Shown: positions 10,831 through 22,700 of the stretch, piece after piece
Numbering within the stretch: position 1 is the first letter of the stretch
Layout: each line of letters starts with the position of its first letter
Assembly (NCBI GenBank): GCA_039654915.1
Contig: CM077599.1
Location: 10,170,501-10,234,500 of the forward strand
DNA from: Aquilaria yunnanensis
Taxonomy: Eukaryota; Streptophyta; Magnoliopsida; Malvales; Thymelaeaceae
DNA length: 64,000 nt
Direction of reading: 5' to 3'
Notes under the pieces: generated by a model
What the model was told of the DNA's origin: nothing
Database searches by the model: none
The model's input: the letters and a program-made list of their open reading frames with translations, nothing else
Made by a program: the position numbers and the translations under genes

Positions 10831-13205
10831 GTTCATTCTCCTCACTCGTATAGATCAGTTCCAACACTTAGGATTTTTTTTAATTCAGATATATGGATCA
10901 ATGGATCTATGTGTTTATTGAAAAAAATATAGATTATAATTTAGGTTAACAAAATTATCTATCTCATTTATTTTTCTAGAAAAGAAAAAAAAGAAGTGAA
11001 AATCTCTTGAATTTCATTGATTTTTGCCAGGCCTTAGCAATATTAAATTCTTGATCAATAAACATAATATTATTGTTTATGTTAAATTTGATTTAGTTAT
11101 TGTTTATGTTAATTTTTTCACAATTTTGTTTTGTTATATGGGGGTAGCTTGTTAAATTTAATATTTACAAATTATAACTTGGGTAATTAGAATTTTAAAT
11201 TTAATTAATTCAGCATACAAATCTCTAAATATTTTTATTAGTAATTAACAATAAATCTATTTAATGAAAATAAAATTAATGGACTATTGGTTTATTGTCA
11301 CATTAGGCTTAACCATTTATTACTATTTTATAATCTCATTGTTGAGACTAGCGAAGGCTATTAGTCGCTGGTTCTAAGCGACACTCAGCCGTCGCTATGC
11401 ATTCATTTACATTCTCCTTTCACGCATACCCGTGTGTTCTCTCCTATTTTCATCCTGTGCGCTACTCCCCCAGTCTTCGCACTGACTAATCTTCTCCATT
11501 TTGAACCTCTGCTCCAAACTGCTCTGCCTCCCATTCCCCAGCCTAAATCGCCAGCTCTGCTTGAAAGCCCCAGTCTTTCAGGCCTCCTTTTCCGCAGCCT
11601 CACAGACGCGACGCGAATCGGCGATAATTTAAAGAAATCTATATTCCTTGATCGGTGTGGGAATCTTAGCTGATACTTATTTTCCCATTCTTTATTAATT
11701 TTTCGGCGATTGTTTCTTTGTTTCTTGTTCTTTTCTCCCTCTTTTTGTCCCTTGATCGTAGGGTTTCTAGGCTCAGGTTCTGCGAGTTTGACGGAGGAGG
11801 ATATAAACGTTGATCGATTCTATATCTAGTCTTTGGATCTGTCAGAAGTAAGACAAGGTATGGATGGGTTTTTATATATGTCAAATAGCTTACCGTTTCT
11901 CCAATGTTTTTTATTTCGTTGTTGTTCATTATCTCGTCTTATTGAGATTCAATTTGGGTGAGAGGGTATGCTCTTTCCAATTGTCCTTCGGGTGTTCAAG
12001 GAGTAATTCATTAATTATCAGATGTGCTACAAGTTTTTGTTTCTGCCTTAGCTGTTACTAGATCTTTCTATGGCCAGTGGTTTCCCTGTAAGGTTAATTT
12101 GTTTGTTCCTGATGCTTCACATTTTATGGGGAAAATGCATTCAAGTAGCAGTTTCTTTCTAAATTTGTGTATGATACTGAAAATTGGTGTTTATTGAACG
12201 AGATGATCTTGATTACTACATTTGTTTCTTGAGGATTACCTGACAGATTGATGGTGGATGCTAGAATGAACCCCAAGCAAATAAACTTTGGTGGGGTTAG
12301 CATTAGAGTCAGAGCATTGCCTTGTCGGATGATTGTTATAATTCCTTCTGTTTTGATATCATGCAGTTCATCTGTTAGCTCTGGTCCGTCTGTTGCATAT
12401 GGACATCACAGAGACAGTAAAGAGATATAACAAAAAATTATGGAGATATAACCACTTTTTTTTGTTATTTTTTGATACATCTGTTTCATATAACAAAAAA
12501 TTGTGTAGATTTTACCTTAGCATCTACATGTTTTTGTTCTTGCAACTCGTCATTGCCATATTGTATTTCACATTGTAGGAACTGTACATTTTGAAGCTCA
12601 TAGAGGATCAAATTCTGCAATTGCTGTCTGCTTTTTGGCTGCAAGCCACTCTTCCTGATAATTTGCCTTTCAATATAGAAGCTATATCACACTCTTTTAT
12701 GCTAACACTCATTTCCTTGAGACTAAAGGTGACCTGGATGACATCATTTAAGAACCTTTTAGCTCTTTGCATTGGTATGCTTCTCATACTTGAAACAGCA
12801 TGAATTGAACATGATTTTTTTTGCTGGAATCTTTGTCCTGCATAATAGAGCTGGTAGGGTCTCATTCACTATGTTTTCAGTGACAGGATTTGCTGAAAAT
12901 CCTATTGGATAGAGCTTCTTATAAGTTTTTTTGCATATGCATTTCTTCATATTTTGCTTGTCTCCTAACAATTATTTCAATTGTGGTTAACAGAACCCCA
13001 ATAACAACATTGTTGTCCGCTGCTTCCAGCTTCCTTGGTCTCTCATGAATATATCTCTGGATATTAACAATGGTATGAGGCAATTTTTTACGTTAAATAA
13101 TTTCTGTTTATCTCTTTTTGGTTTAGAATTTTTTTTTTATGGTAGCTACTTTGGGCAGGGAAGTTAACCCCTGCATGCTAGAGGTCAATTTTTGTACTGT
13201 CACTG
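10831..13205. other. Interior of the CACTA-type element, no confirmed exon
   Basis: AT-rich sequence to about 11340 is followed by one isolated GCGAAGGC/GCCGTCGC repeat pair (11345-11397). 11400-11660 is a pyrimidine-rich, less AT-rich stretch that resembles a plant promoter or 5' UTR. Sequence up to 13205 looks intronic. It may be captured 5' sequence of the NASP-like gene, but I recognise no exon. Confidence 0.4.
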
Positions 13206-13990
13206 GGCATGCTGATGATGATGACTCTGACCTGGATTTGGAGTGGAAAATGCTTGATGTTGCTAGGGTGATCTCTGAAAAACAACTTGTTGGTGATACA
13301 ATGGAGAAGGTGGACATTTTATCAGCACTTGCAGAGGTGGCATTAGAGAGAGGTTTGTGGATGTTTTTTCAATTTCTCTTTACCAGCAGAGAGCTTAGTT
13401 GCTTTTGGTAGTCAGCACTCTTAGGTGATTCTCATGGTTGTTTCCTTTCAGATCCATTCTTTCTCTTAATGTTGTTTTTTATTTATGATACCCTGTAGAG
13501 GACATTGAGTCTTCACTTGGTGACTATCAGAAAGCTCTTGCCATCTTGCTGAGGATTGTTGAACCAAATAGCAGACAGATAGCTGAACTGTATCCTTGAA
13601 TATTTTTGTTATGTTTTATCTTATTATATGATCAACCTTTATAGCTCCAGTCAGTACGTTTAGTTGCATGGTGTGTCTGTATGTTTGAAGCACTGTCATT
13701 TTTCAAGGAAATATGTGTCTTCTCTAGATTATTTTAGAAGTATTTCATCCTTAACCATATACTTTAGAAATTTTAGAATATGCATGTCTCTAGAGCTTGG
13801 GTCTAAACCACTGGAAGCAATTCCGTATTGTCAAAATGCCATTTCAATTTGCAAGTCGAGGATGCAGAGGCTTAGAAATGAAACCAAGAGCTCAGTGTCA
13901 GCCGCCTCTGCAGTTGATAATGATATCCAGCAGTCAAACGGTTCCGAGACTTCCAAATTAGGGGCAGATAGAGAAGCAGACTATTATTAA
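13206..13990 (+). pseudogene. Captured fragment of a NASP/Sim3-like histone chaperone gene (SHNi-TPR exons)
   Basis: Three exons encode the SHNi-TPR region of a NASP-like protein, a nuclear chaperone for H3-H4. Exon 1 ends at 13352 and includes an acidic DDDDSDLDL run, EWKMLDVARVISEKQ and TMEKVDILSALAEVALER. Exon 2 (13499-13589) encodes DIESSLGDYQKALAIL and IVEPNSRQIAEL. Exon 3 (13768-13990) encodes NFRICMSLELGSKPLEAIPY and CQNAISICKSRMQRL. Splice sites GAG|GTTTGT..CTGTAG|AG and ACT|GTATCC..TTTAG|AA keep phase (1, then 2), so the joined frame is open to TAA at 13988-13990. The N-terminal and C-terminal parts of the usual protein (about 450-500 residues) are missing. Retained introns mean the capture was of genomic DNA. 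Expression is unknown. Confidence 0.82.
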
Positions 13991-14214
13991 GATTGTACAT
14001 TTGAGAAAATACATTCTGATACTGTATGCGTGTGTATGTGTAAAATATTTCAGATTAATGGGAATAACTTATGTTTATGATTTTTGGAAGTGTGTGGTAT
14101 TACTTTGGATTAATGGGAACTAGTTCTGTTTCTGGTTGTTGGAGTTGTATGGAATGGATGCGTATAGTGGAGGTTTGGTAACGGAATTGTACTGGACAAG
14201 AGTTTTTGAAGTAG

Positions 14215-14505
14215 TGACAGCTATTAGTTACAAATTATCACTAAGTAGCGACGGCCACACGTCACTACTTACCATAGGTCACTAACTAGCGACGGTCATT
14301 CGTCACTAACTAGCGACAGGTATGCGTCACTAACTAGCGACGCGTAACGTGCCGGCGGACATCGGTACCGGAAAACTTGTGACGGCCTGTTTTGCGACGT
14401 TTAGCTGTCGCTAGAAAATTAGCGGTGAGTGAATTAGCGACGGGCGTTTTAGTGACGGTGTGCCGTCGCTATATCATGTTTAGCGATGGCCAGCCGTCGC
14501 TAATG
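14215..14505. repeat. Right subterminal repeats of the CACTA-type element
   Basis: Repeated TAGCGACGG / CCGTCGCTA motifs, partly as ACTAGCGACGG...CGTCACTAACTAGCGAC units, mirror those at the left end. They mark the right arm of the element. Confidence 0.85.
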
Positions 14506-14530
14506 GCCTGCAGGTTTCTTTATTCTGCCT

Positions 14531-15380
14531 ATAAACAACAATATATATACATTTTTCCCTCGAAACGTAATTAAAATTAACTAACTTAATTGTGTACAAG
14601 TGTCACTTCTATAACCGTCCAATAATTATTTAACTAGTTTAATTAAGTTCAAATGACTGTCAATAAAGAGTGAGTTATTATAGTTTTTCTTTTTCAAGTC
14701 TTGAATCTATATGGTTTGATGATCATTACCCATATTGATCATAAAAAAAACATTATGCTCGTGACTTCAGTGTTTTCTCCAACAAAAAACTGGATTAAAA
14801 AAAATAAATAAACACTAACATACACGTATTTAATACGTGTGTGTCAGGAGGGACTTGGTGAAGTAGTGAAATTTTAAAATCACAACAAGATCTATTAGAT
14901 AATATTATTGTTTGATCCAACAAATTAGAAAAGGACGTAATGGGAAGGAAAATGAAATGAAAAATAAATATCTATCCAAATTTCTGAGACTGATGCAAAA
15001 TATTGAAGGAAAACCATGATATATGGAGATTTTGTAATATGAAAGTTTGAAGTGCAAAAGGTATTGATTTTATAGCTCGCATAAAACAATTACTATTATT
15101 CTTTTTAAAAAAAAAATTAAGAAACAAATTTTGAAAAAAATAATTAGTCCACACGTTGGCAATTGGCAAACAGAAATAGGACGAGTCGCCATTCGACAGC
15201 TTACACTTTACACCCCCCAACGTCAGTTCTCGGGGAAAAATTCTCACCAACCAAACAACCTGGAACGCTCAATTCAGTGGAGGCCGACTAGCAGATTCCT
15301 TTTTTAATTGTGGTATGGTATAAAAGAAAGTGAAGGCTCACTGGCAATTATATATATATGTTTAATTAAAAGCTGAAATG
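14531..15380. other. Intergenic, AT-rich, with a stretch related to the NLR-cluster flank
   Basis: No gene seen. About 15000-15340 resembles 26480-26960: both contain TTTGAAGTGCAAAA-GTATTGATTT, and later ACCAAACAACC...GCTCAATT. Flanking DNA of the NLR cluster therefore seems to have been duplicated here. Confidence 0.5.
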
Positions 15381-16127
15381 AAATTATGTGACTCAACATT
15401 TTCTAGGATAATATGTCTTCGCATCAAATGGGGGTTTATTTGCATGGGTGTAATTTAAATAGGGTGAGCCCACCCGACCTGAGGTTTATTTAGTTAAGCT
15501 TTCAGTAATCACTCGATTAGTCCATTTGCTTATCAAACTTAACGAGTCTTCTGTCATTATTTAAAAAGAAATATTTTCAACAATATTGCCCCTCCTAGAG
15601 TTAAATAATGAGCACACATGTAGTGGTCGAGCCAAGATTTTGGGTTAGAATGTGCAATTTAAGTTGTTTTAATATAAAGTCTACTTCATTTATCTCATTC
15701 TAGTTTAATCTTTTATATTTTTTAACTAAAATTTGGCTTGGATATATTCATATCTAATATTATATACTAAAGTAATATCATTTTTATGTCCAGAAGCTTC
15801 TTTTCCTTAACTTTTGCTTATGTATTTTTATTCTTACGCTGACACCTCTCATCTTTTATACTGATGTTTTAATTTTGTCATTTCATTAGCTATAAAATTA
15901 CATTTTTGTTTCAGTTACCATGATATTTAAAAGGAAAGTTAATTATGTATTAATTCTAAAATTTATTCATACCAAATTTGAAAACTCAATCTTGTAAATT
16001 AATATATAACTTCTATAAAGAAATACTATATTTATTTTAGGCCAAAATGCACTGTTAGTCCCTTAATTTTGTCAATTCACACGAATTAATCCCTCAACTT
16101 CGACTCAACACGACTTAGTCTTCCAAC

Positions 16128-17261
16128 TAGGGGTGGAAACGAGCCGAGCCGAGTCCGAACACCCCTAGGCTCGAAGCTCGGCTTGAAACTCGGCTTGAGT
16201 TCGATGAGCTCGAAAAAATGGGCTCAAAACTCGATTTCGAAAAGTTTGAATTTGGCTTAATAAGCTCGAAGCTCGAAGCTCGAATTGATGTTAAAATTTT
16301 CAAAACAAACAAAAACCAAAACTGACCCATCTCTCTTCTCCTCTCCTCGTGTTCATCCAGAACATGTTCCAAAAACCTATCGAATTTGTTGCTCAAATTC
16401 TTCATCCTCTTTATGTTCCCCTGCAAATCCAGAAACCTGACCCACGGAATCGAATCGCCGATGTCCAGAACCCCCATTAAGCAAGAAAAGCTCATCCAAC
16501 ATCTCCTTGAACTCCTCCGGCGTCACGATCTCGCTCTCATCGGACGACTCCGTGTACTTCTTCCCTAGAACCATTCGGCCGATCACGTTTAGGCTCATAT
16601 TTGAGAGGTGATCTTTGACGATGATGGATTTTGGGGAGGATTTGAAGAGATCGAATGGGAAAAGTTTCAATTCTTGTCTTCTGATGTACTCGTAGGACTC
16701 GAGTTGCTTGGCGCTGAAGAGTTCGAGGAGGCACATATGGCGAGCCTGCCGCCATTAAGGGCCGTATGGACACCAAGTGATGTTGGAGTAGTTGTAGGTG
16801 GTGTACTTGCCCGCGGCAGTTTTTGGCCGACCATTGAAGACAACATCATGAGTTTTAAGGATGGCTTTGGCGTCGTCAACGGAGGAGGAGACGAGGACAA
16901 GGAAGGAGTCAAAGTGGAGTGTCGTGAATAGGCAAAGGTGCAGGGCAGGCCCAACAGTGTTCACCGGAATGTCGGGCTCGAGACTCGGGAAGCGAAGGGC
17001 ATAAGAACTTTGGTCTGGTGGTGGCGACTGGCGAACAGGATTAGGGATTTAAGGGTAAGTAAATTATATTATATTATTTTTTTTACTAGGCTCGTTTAGC
17101 TCGATAAGTATTCTAGCCGAACACTATCCGGTTCGAAAGCTCGGCTCGTTAAATATTCGAGCTTATCTAATAGCTCAAAGCTCGGTTCTCGGCTCGAAAA
17201 GAAAAAAATCGAGCTCGAGCCTAAACTGTTTAATAAGCGGCTTGGCTCGTTTCCACCCCTA
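16128..17261. mobile_element. hAT-like element nested in the MULE left TIR, copy A, carrying a P450 fragment
   Basis: The left end TAGGGGTGGAAACGAGCC is exactly complementary to the right end GGCTCGTTTCCACCCCTA (ending 17261). Flanking 8-bp duplications are CTTCCAAC (16120-16127) and CTTCCAAC (17262-17269), the hAT target size. Just inside the ends are many GAGCTCGAAGCTCGA-type subterminal repeats. There is no transposase; the middle is a captured P450 fragment. Confidence 0.88.
16322..16964 (-). pseudogene. Captured cytochrome P450 fragment (CYP71-clan, CYP92-like N-terminal half), copy A
   Basis: On the minus strand the product runs from DDAKAILKTHDVVFNGRPK, through the C-helix WRQAR motif (near 16750), SAKQLESYEYIR, VIGRMVLGKKYTE and TPEEFKEMLDELF, to a frame change. 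It then continues IPWVRFLDLQGNIKRMKNL and HVLDEHEERR. This corresponds to roughly residues 60-260 of a plant CYP71-clan P450. The I-helix, ExxR and heme-cysteine parts are absent. A TAA interrupts PYGP*WRQAR in this copy, and a frameshift lies near 16475. It is a transposon-captured relic, not a gene. Subfamily is my best recognition and needs a search. Confidence 0.8.
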
Positions 17262-17269
17262 CTTCCAAC

Positions 17270-18590
17270 TTTGAAAAATGTTGTGACTTAATCCCTAAAC
17301 TTAGAGAAATTAAGCGAGTTAGCCCGTCAGTAGATGGTGAATAAACTGTAAGTGTAAAACATGTGACAGTGGCTAAACTGTAAAGTTGATAGCAATAAGT
17401 GGCCTGAACATATATACCAGGCAAAACAAATGATCATTTGGGCGTTTTACCACTTGAACGGCTGCATCTTCTTCTCCAACGCGAAATCTAACCAGGAACG
17501 TCTTCCACTCGTCCAGTCGTCCTGATTACTTTTCATTTTTTTTTTGTAGAAAGTCAATCACATCACAATTGGATTCTTCCAAATTACTTTTTCATTTCTA
17601 TTGGTTTCATTTTCCTTTTTTTAAAATGGGATTTTCTAACTTTATTACTTTGTTCTTCATTTCTGAACTTGATTTCGGAGATAGAGAATGGGAATCCTTT
17701 CCATCACTACTTCTATTTTACCTCATTCTCCACCGTCTACGATCGCCGTAATCTCCATCGTCGACCGCCGCCGCCATTAACTTCTGTCGGCAACAGTAAT
17801 TGGATCATGGTTTCCCCGCCTTACGTCGATCTACAGTGTGCAACAATGCTGCAATTGACCAGTAACAGTAGCCGATTTGTTCATCGACAAGCGGATTCAG
17901 CTGGGTCTGCGCCCGTCAATTGATTAAGCTCGTCCCACATCCATAGACAACTTCCATGAAAATAGGGGTTGGTTAATTCGGTGTGAGGGAGAGAGAGATG
18001 GAGGGGGTAATTCGGCGAGAGAGAGAGATTGAGCGGGGGAGGTTCACAGGACTCTGATGACAGCAGTGGTGGCTGGTAAACAAGGGGCAAAGAAGAGGAA
18101 TGAACATTGCTGAGTTGCAAGTATATAATACCTTGGTACAAATATAAACCACCAAATAAAGTTCAAATTCTGATAACATATTTCACCTTAGCAAGAAACC
18201 AACGCCGTAACACAACTCGTTAATGAAGGGACAAGACATTAGAATATCCACTCAGTGTATATGCACCAATTGAAGCCATTAAGTCTCAAAAAGTTAACTT
18301 GTAAGTTTTCAAAAAGATGAAACATACAAAAAATCTGGAGATAATCAAACAATTATCCTTTTTAGAGTTCTGTTTTCGTGTAATAACTTCTCAATAAACC
18401 TTAAATCATAAACCCACGATCTATGTCTCTCAAAATCTATTCTTACTCCCACTCATAGAAAAGAGAAATCAGAATAGAAAACATGTCATCCGCTGGAGCC
18501 ACTTTTCTTATTCTCCGCTGCTGGGTTTCTTAATCCATTGATTAATTTGTGGTTACTCACCAATTACCTTCTTAAGGCCGGCAAGGAAAC
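17270..18590. other. MULE interior, unrecognised
   Basis: The sequence between the nested element and the second P450 fragment has a few short open frames. These are conserved in copy B (58150-59270) only as part of the duplication. GA-rich stretches occur at 17985-18040. No gene recognised. Confidence 0.45.
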
Positions 18591-18594
18591 AAAA

Positions 18595-18785
18595 ATCAAT
18601 CTCCTTATCATCTGCAACCTTTGCAAACTCCTCCCCTAACTCTTCTTGCCACCAAGGTGCTCTATCTGCAGCAGCAGCATCCAGGTTAGGGCTAGCACCG
18701 TCATCTCGTGGCTGCCGAAAAAGAAGGTCTTAAACTCGTCCACCAACTCCTTGGTTGTCAACTTCCTCATCTCCTGATCCCCTTT
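18595..18785 (-). pseudogene. Captured cytochrome P450 fragment (CYP72-clan I-helix region), copy A
   Basis: The minus strand encodes LTTKELVDEFKTFFFGSHEM followed by TVLALTW, the I-helix region of CYP72-clan P450s (family form DECKTFFFxGHETT). Then, in another frame, it encodes PWWQEELGEEFAKV, the usual WQE motif after the I-helix. The E-K Cys of the family is Phe here and Cys in copy B. A frameshift separates the two parts. It is a short DNA fragment inside the MULE body, unrelated to the CYP71-clan fragment in the nested element. Confidence 0.72.
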
Positions 18786-18904
18786 ATTCACTCTTAGTAG
18801 CAGCCCCAACAGATCCTTTCCCTTATCCTTTTAACCACTGCCTTTGCCTCCCCTGCCCATGACTTATTTTTTATTGGGGTTTTGAGTCTAATTATGGTAT
18901 GTAT

Positions 18905-19305
18905 CATGTGGTTGAATAGTTTAATACAACGAATGTATAAAATAATACATTAGATTTCCAAATTAATATATTGGATTTCTAGTTTAATACAAGGAATGTA
19001 TAGAACGATACTTTGGATTTTCAGAGTAATATATTGGATTTCCAGGGTAATACATTGAATTTCTAGTTTAATATAAGGAATATATATAATGGTACATTGA
19101 ATTTCCAGATTAATATAATGAATGTATAGAATAATACATTGAATTTTCAAATTAATACATTATATTTCCAGTTTAATACAAGGAATGTATAGAATGATAC
19201 ATTGGATTTCCAGGGTAATACATTGAATTTCTAGTTTAATAAAAGGAATATATATAATGGTACATTAGATTTTCAGATTAATACATTTAATTTCCAGAAT
19301 TATCA
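18905..19305. repeat. Degenerate minisatellite, TAATACATTGGATTTCCAG-type units, copy A
   Basis: About 18 short units alternate AATACATT(G/A)GATTTCCAG with TTTAATACAAGGAATGTATAG. A higher-order unit repeats near 18965 and 19155. It lies near the right end of the MULE; copy B has the same array at 59895-60295 with unit-number differences. Confidence 0.8.
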
Positions 19306-19749
19306 TCAACCGGTGGGTTTTCTTTCAAGTAAAAAACTATGATATATCAACTATCGGAACGTAGAACTATTTCAAAAATAAATAAATAAAAATTGATATA
19401 ATGGTCAAATAAATTATAAGATGGGTGAAGAAGGAGGAAATTGCTAAATTCAAAATTGGTATAGATAATAACTATATTAAATATTTTATTAAAGGTAAAT
19501 TGATCACACTTACCGCCTAATCATGACAATTATCCTAACCAAAACTATTTTTTATATTCTCTTAAAATAACTGCCTTCTTAACGTTTCTTAACCAGGTGT
19601 ATGTCCACCCGGAGGATATAAGAATTTTCGGTGAAAGAACTAAGTGACACCATTTTTCAACATTAGAGGATCAAATCATGTTGAGTCAAAGTTGAGGGAC
19701 TAACTCATGCGAGTTGACAAAGTTAAATGACCAATTGTGCATTTTGGCC

Positions 19750-22700
19750 TTTATTTTAGTAGTCATGTGTTTGGTAACCTATTTTAGAAAATTGATGTCT
19801 TTTCTTTCACATTTTTCTTTATATATATTAATATATCATAATCTTACAAAGCCTACACAAATGTAAGCATCACTCATCTTTTCATTTAGAAAAATTATAT
19901 TTTTTAAGATTAAAATTATACTTGATTCTTTGTCATTGATGTCTTGAATTTAGGTTTATTCTTCTTCTTCTTCTTTTTTTACCCTTCTTCTTCTTATCTC
20001 TATATATGTAAGAATGTATGTATTCTTTTATTTTAGAAATCTATTTTGATTGGCACAACATTATTGTTTAGTGATATATTTCAGTCCTATGAATTTTTTT
20101 TTTGTATAATTTCAATATTTGAATTATGATATTTTGTCTTTTCGATTACAATTCTAAAAATTCTATCTAAATTGTTAGGTCGTCTTTTAAAAAATATTAA
20201 TTTTTTATCATTTTCATATTTAGGGACAAACTTAAAAGCTGTATCATGGAAGATGTACATACGAGACAGAGACAAGGATACGAGTTAATGGGAGGCAAAA
20301 AAAAGAAAACAAAGAAAAAAATATATGTTGCATAATATATATTAATTTTTTATTTATATTTGATAATATATTACTTTTCCATGTTTTACATCTTCTAAGT
20401 GTGACATTTTCATTATGTAAAACACATAAATTCTTATTATTTTAATTATACTATTTAGTAAATTTAACCTATGATAAATATATTTATGTAAAGCCCATAA
20501 ATGTTGTCATCATAAAAGGCATTTTTCTTGCATACTTTTTTATTTACTAATTAATATCAAAATTTTGTAATTTTGGTACAAAAAAATCCATCCTAATACT
20601 TTTGGGAACAAAATTTTTAATATTCCTTTGTCTTCCTTGCGATCACTCACACATATTCATATTTAAAATATATTTTTATAGCATATTTGCTAACATATAT
20701 TTGCACATTAACCCCACACAAAAAAGGGAAGCTATTCAAAATTCTGCACACACACACACACACACAATTAGTAAGAAAATATTAATTTTTGCAATAATAT
20801 CATAACCTTTAATATTTATTCTAAAACCTCCTATGTAACAAAAATAATTTATTCATGAGGAAAATTTTTAATTATCTAAAATAAAAAGATCACATCAATT
20901 AGCACATATTTTTATAAAAAGGAAACAATTAATTTTTTAAATAATTGTAAATTGAATCACTTTCTAAAATAAATGTGAATGTCGAGATTAATTGTTTCCA
21001 AAATAAAATAAATTTGACATTTATTAACTTTTAATTCATTTTAGAAAATTATAGAAGATACTTCAATGCTTACCAAAAATAGTTTTATTATTCTCAATAG
21101 TAAAAGACATTAGTTTTTATTCAATTGCAAAGGCTTGGATTTAATTGAAAATTCTTGTATAATTTTTAAATATGTGCTTTTTGTGTTGAATCAATGCATC
21201 AAACTAATGCTGGCATTTTTTTTGTTTTAAATTGGTTTGGTCAACTATGCATCATACAAAAAAATAAATTGCATCATGATGTGTGTTAATATTATTACCT
21301 TTATTACATCTTAGGGTTTTCTCATTCCTATTATAATTTTTTCAATATATATGAGTACATATTGAAAAAAAATCTAAACTAATAGACAATAGTGGACATG
21401 TTCTTTGTTCCATTTTTTTTAATTTCCAGTCAATATTTTGATATTTTTTTATAGTGTGATTTTCTGCTATTGATTTTTTTCTTATCATTTATTTTTTTAA
21501 TTGTTATTTTGTTCTTTATTTTAAATTTATAAATATATTTTACATTAGATGGTTTTATTATTATTTTCATCACTCAATCATGTTTATTTACCAAAGATAC
21601 ATGACACTTGATTGGAGCTTTTCTGTGTTAGCTTCAAATTAGAACTTTTTTTCATTACCTTCATTATTTTTTCTTTTAAAGTTTTTTTAAATTAATGATT
21701 AAAAAACAAGCTAGCACTATATTATGGGTTAATTAATATAGGCTAAAACTATATTAGGAAGATGGTTGACCATGAAATATAATAAAAAACATTAAGTTCA
21801 GATTAAATTTTTTAGGTTAAGTCATTTTTTTTGTGAATAGGTCAATTTTTTTAGTTTTATTTGTTAATTATAATGATCTTTATTAGATTAATTGTACTAT
21901 AAATATTATTAATTTAGGTATTTATATCTTAACCATAGAGTTGAAAATCAACTTCCCCTTTATTTTTTCATGTGCCTATTAATTGTTATTATTATCAATT
22001 TTTTGAAATATAAATTATCTAATAATTAGGATTCACCTAATATATGATTGTTATTACGCTGTAATTTTTATGAAAAGTTTCAGTTGAGCTCAAGCTTGAC
22101 TCGACTCGACTAGAACCCTAGCTTATGTAACGGTTAATTAGTTTTTTAAACAATCATCTTGAGAAGTAATGAATATTTTTTTTACAAAAAAATAACAACA
22201 TTTTCATTAGAGTATAAATTTTTTGAAATAAAGTATATATTTATTTTGGTATAATGTTTTTTTAAAATGTTTATTAAGGGGATGGGTTAGGGCACCGATC
22301 ATGAGTCATAAGTCTTCTTTGGTAGATAAAAATGTAAAAAGGAAGGTTCAAAAAGGATATTTTTAAATTCAAACCCTCTTAACATGTAAGTAAGTTTATG
22401 CCTAGTTATTATGGGTAGACAGATAACACATGCTTACCCATTTGGTGCGTGTGTGTGTAAACTTCATTTTTTTTTATATATTTTATGTATAGTTTTTGTT
22501 AAAAAAATATGTTTGTCTACAAATAATTAATGAATAAAAACTTATAAAATAACGTAACATAGAAAAATTTACACTAAATTATAAATTTATATTGAGACAA
22601 AAGAAAATTTTAAAAAATAAATATACTAATTTATGAGATGTATGATGCAATAGAATTAATTAAACTCGTAACCTCCCCAAAGCTTCATGGGTATGGTTGA

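Larger units (their letters stand above)
9585..14527. mobile_element. Non-autonomous CACTA-type element carrying gene exons (Pack-CACTA)
   Basis: The left end at 9585 reads CACTACTAGAAACACTGCA and is followed by many TTAGCGACGGC / GCCGTCGCTAA subterminal repeats. The same repeats recur at 14215-14505. The right end, TGCAGGTTTCTTTATTCTG at 14509-14527, aligns with the complement of the left end (TGCAGTGTTTCTAGTAGTG) but has lost the canonical TAGTG. The 3 bases outside are CCT on both sides (9582-9584 and 14528-14530), the expected CACTA target duplication size. There is no transposase. The 4.9-kb interior instead carries NASP-like exons. The decayed right terminus suggests it is now immobile. 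The right boundary is the less certain one. Confidence 0.72.
16040..19749. mobile_element. Non-autonomous MULE (Mutator-like) element, copy A, carrying gene fragments
   Basis: The left end GGCCAAAATGCACTGTTAGT and the right end, which read inward on the complement begins GGCCAAAATGCACAATTGGT, are long diverged terminal inverted repeats of at least about 150 bp (interrupted on the left by the nested element at 16128). The flanks are TTTATTTTA on both sides (16031-16039 and 19750-19758), a 9-bp target duplication diagnostic of MULEs. No MURA transposase is present. The body holds a CYP72-clan P450 fragment (18595-18785), making it a Pack-MULE, and otherwise unrecognised sequence. Confidence 0.85.

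Noticed and set aside
18950..19150. Minus-strand frame rich in IQCIILYI-type repeats
   Set aside because: It is the translation of a minisatellite, not a protein.
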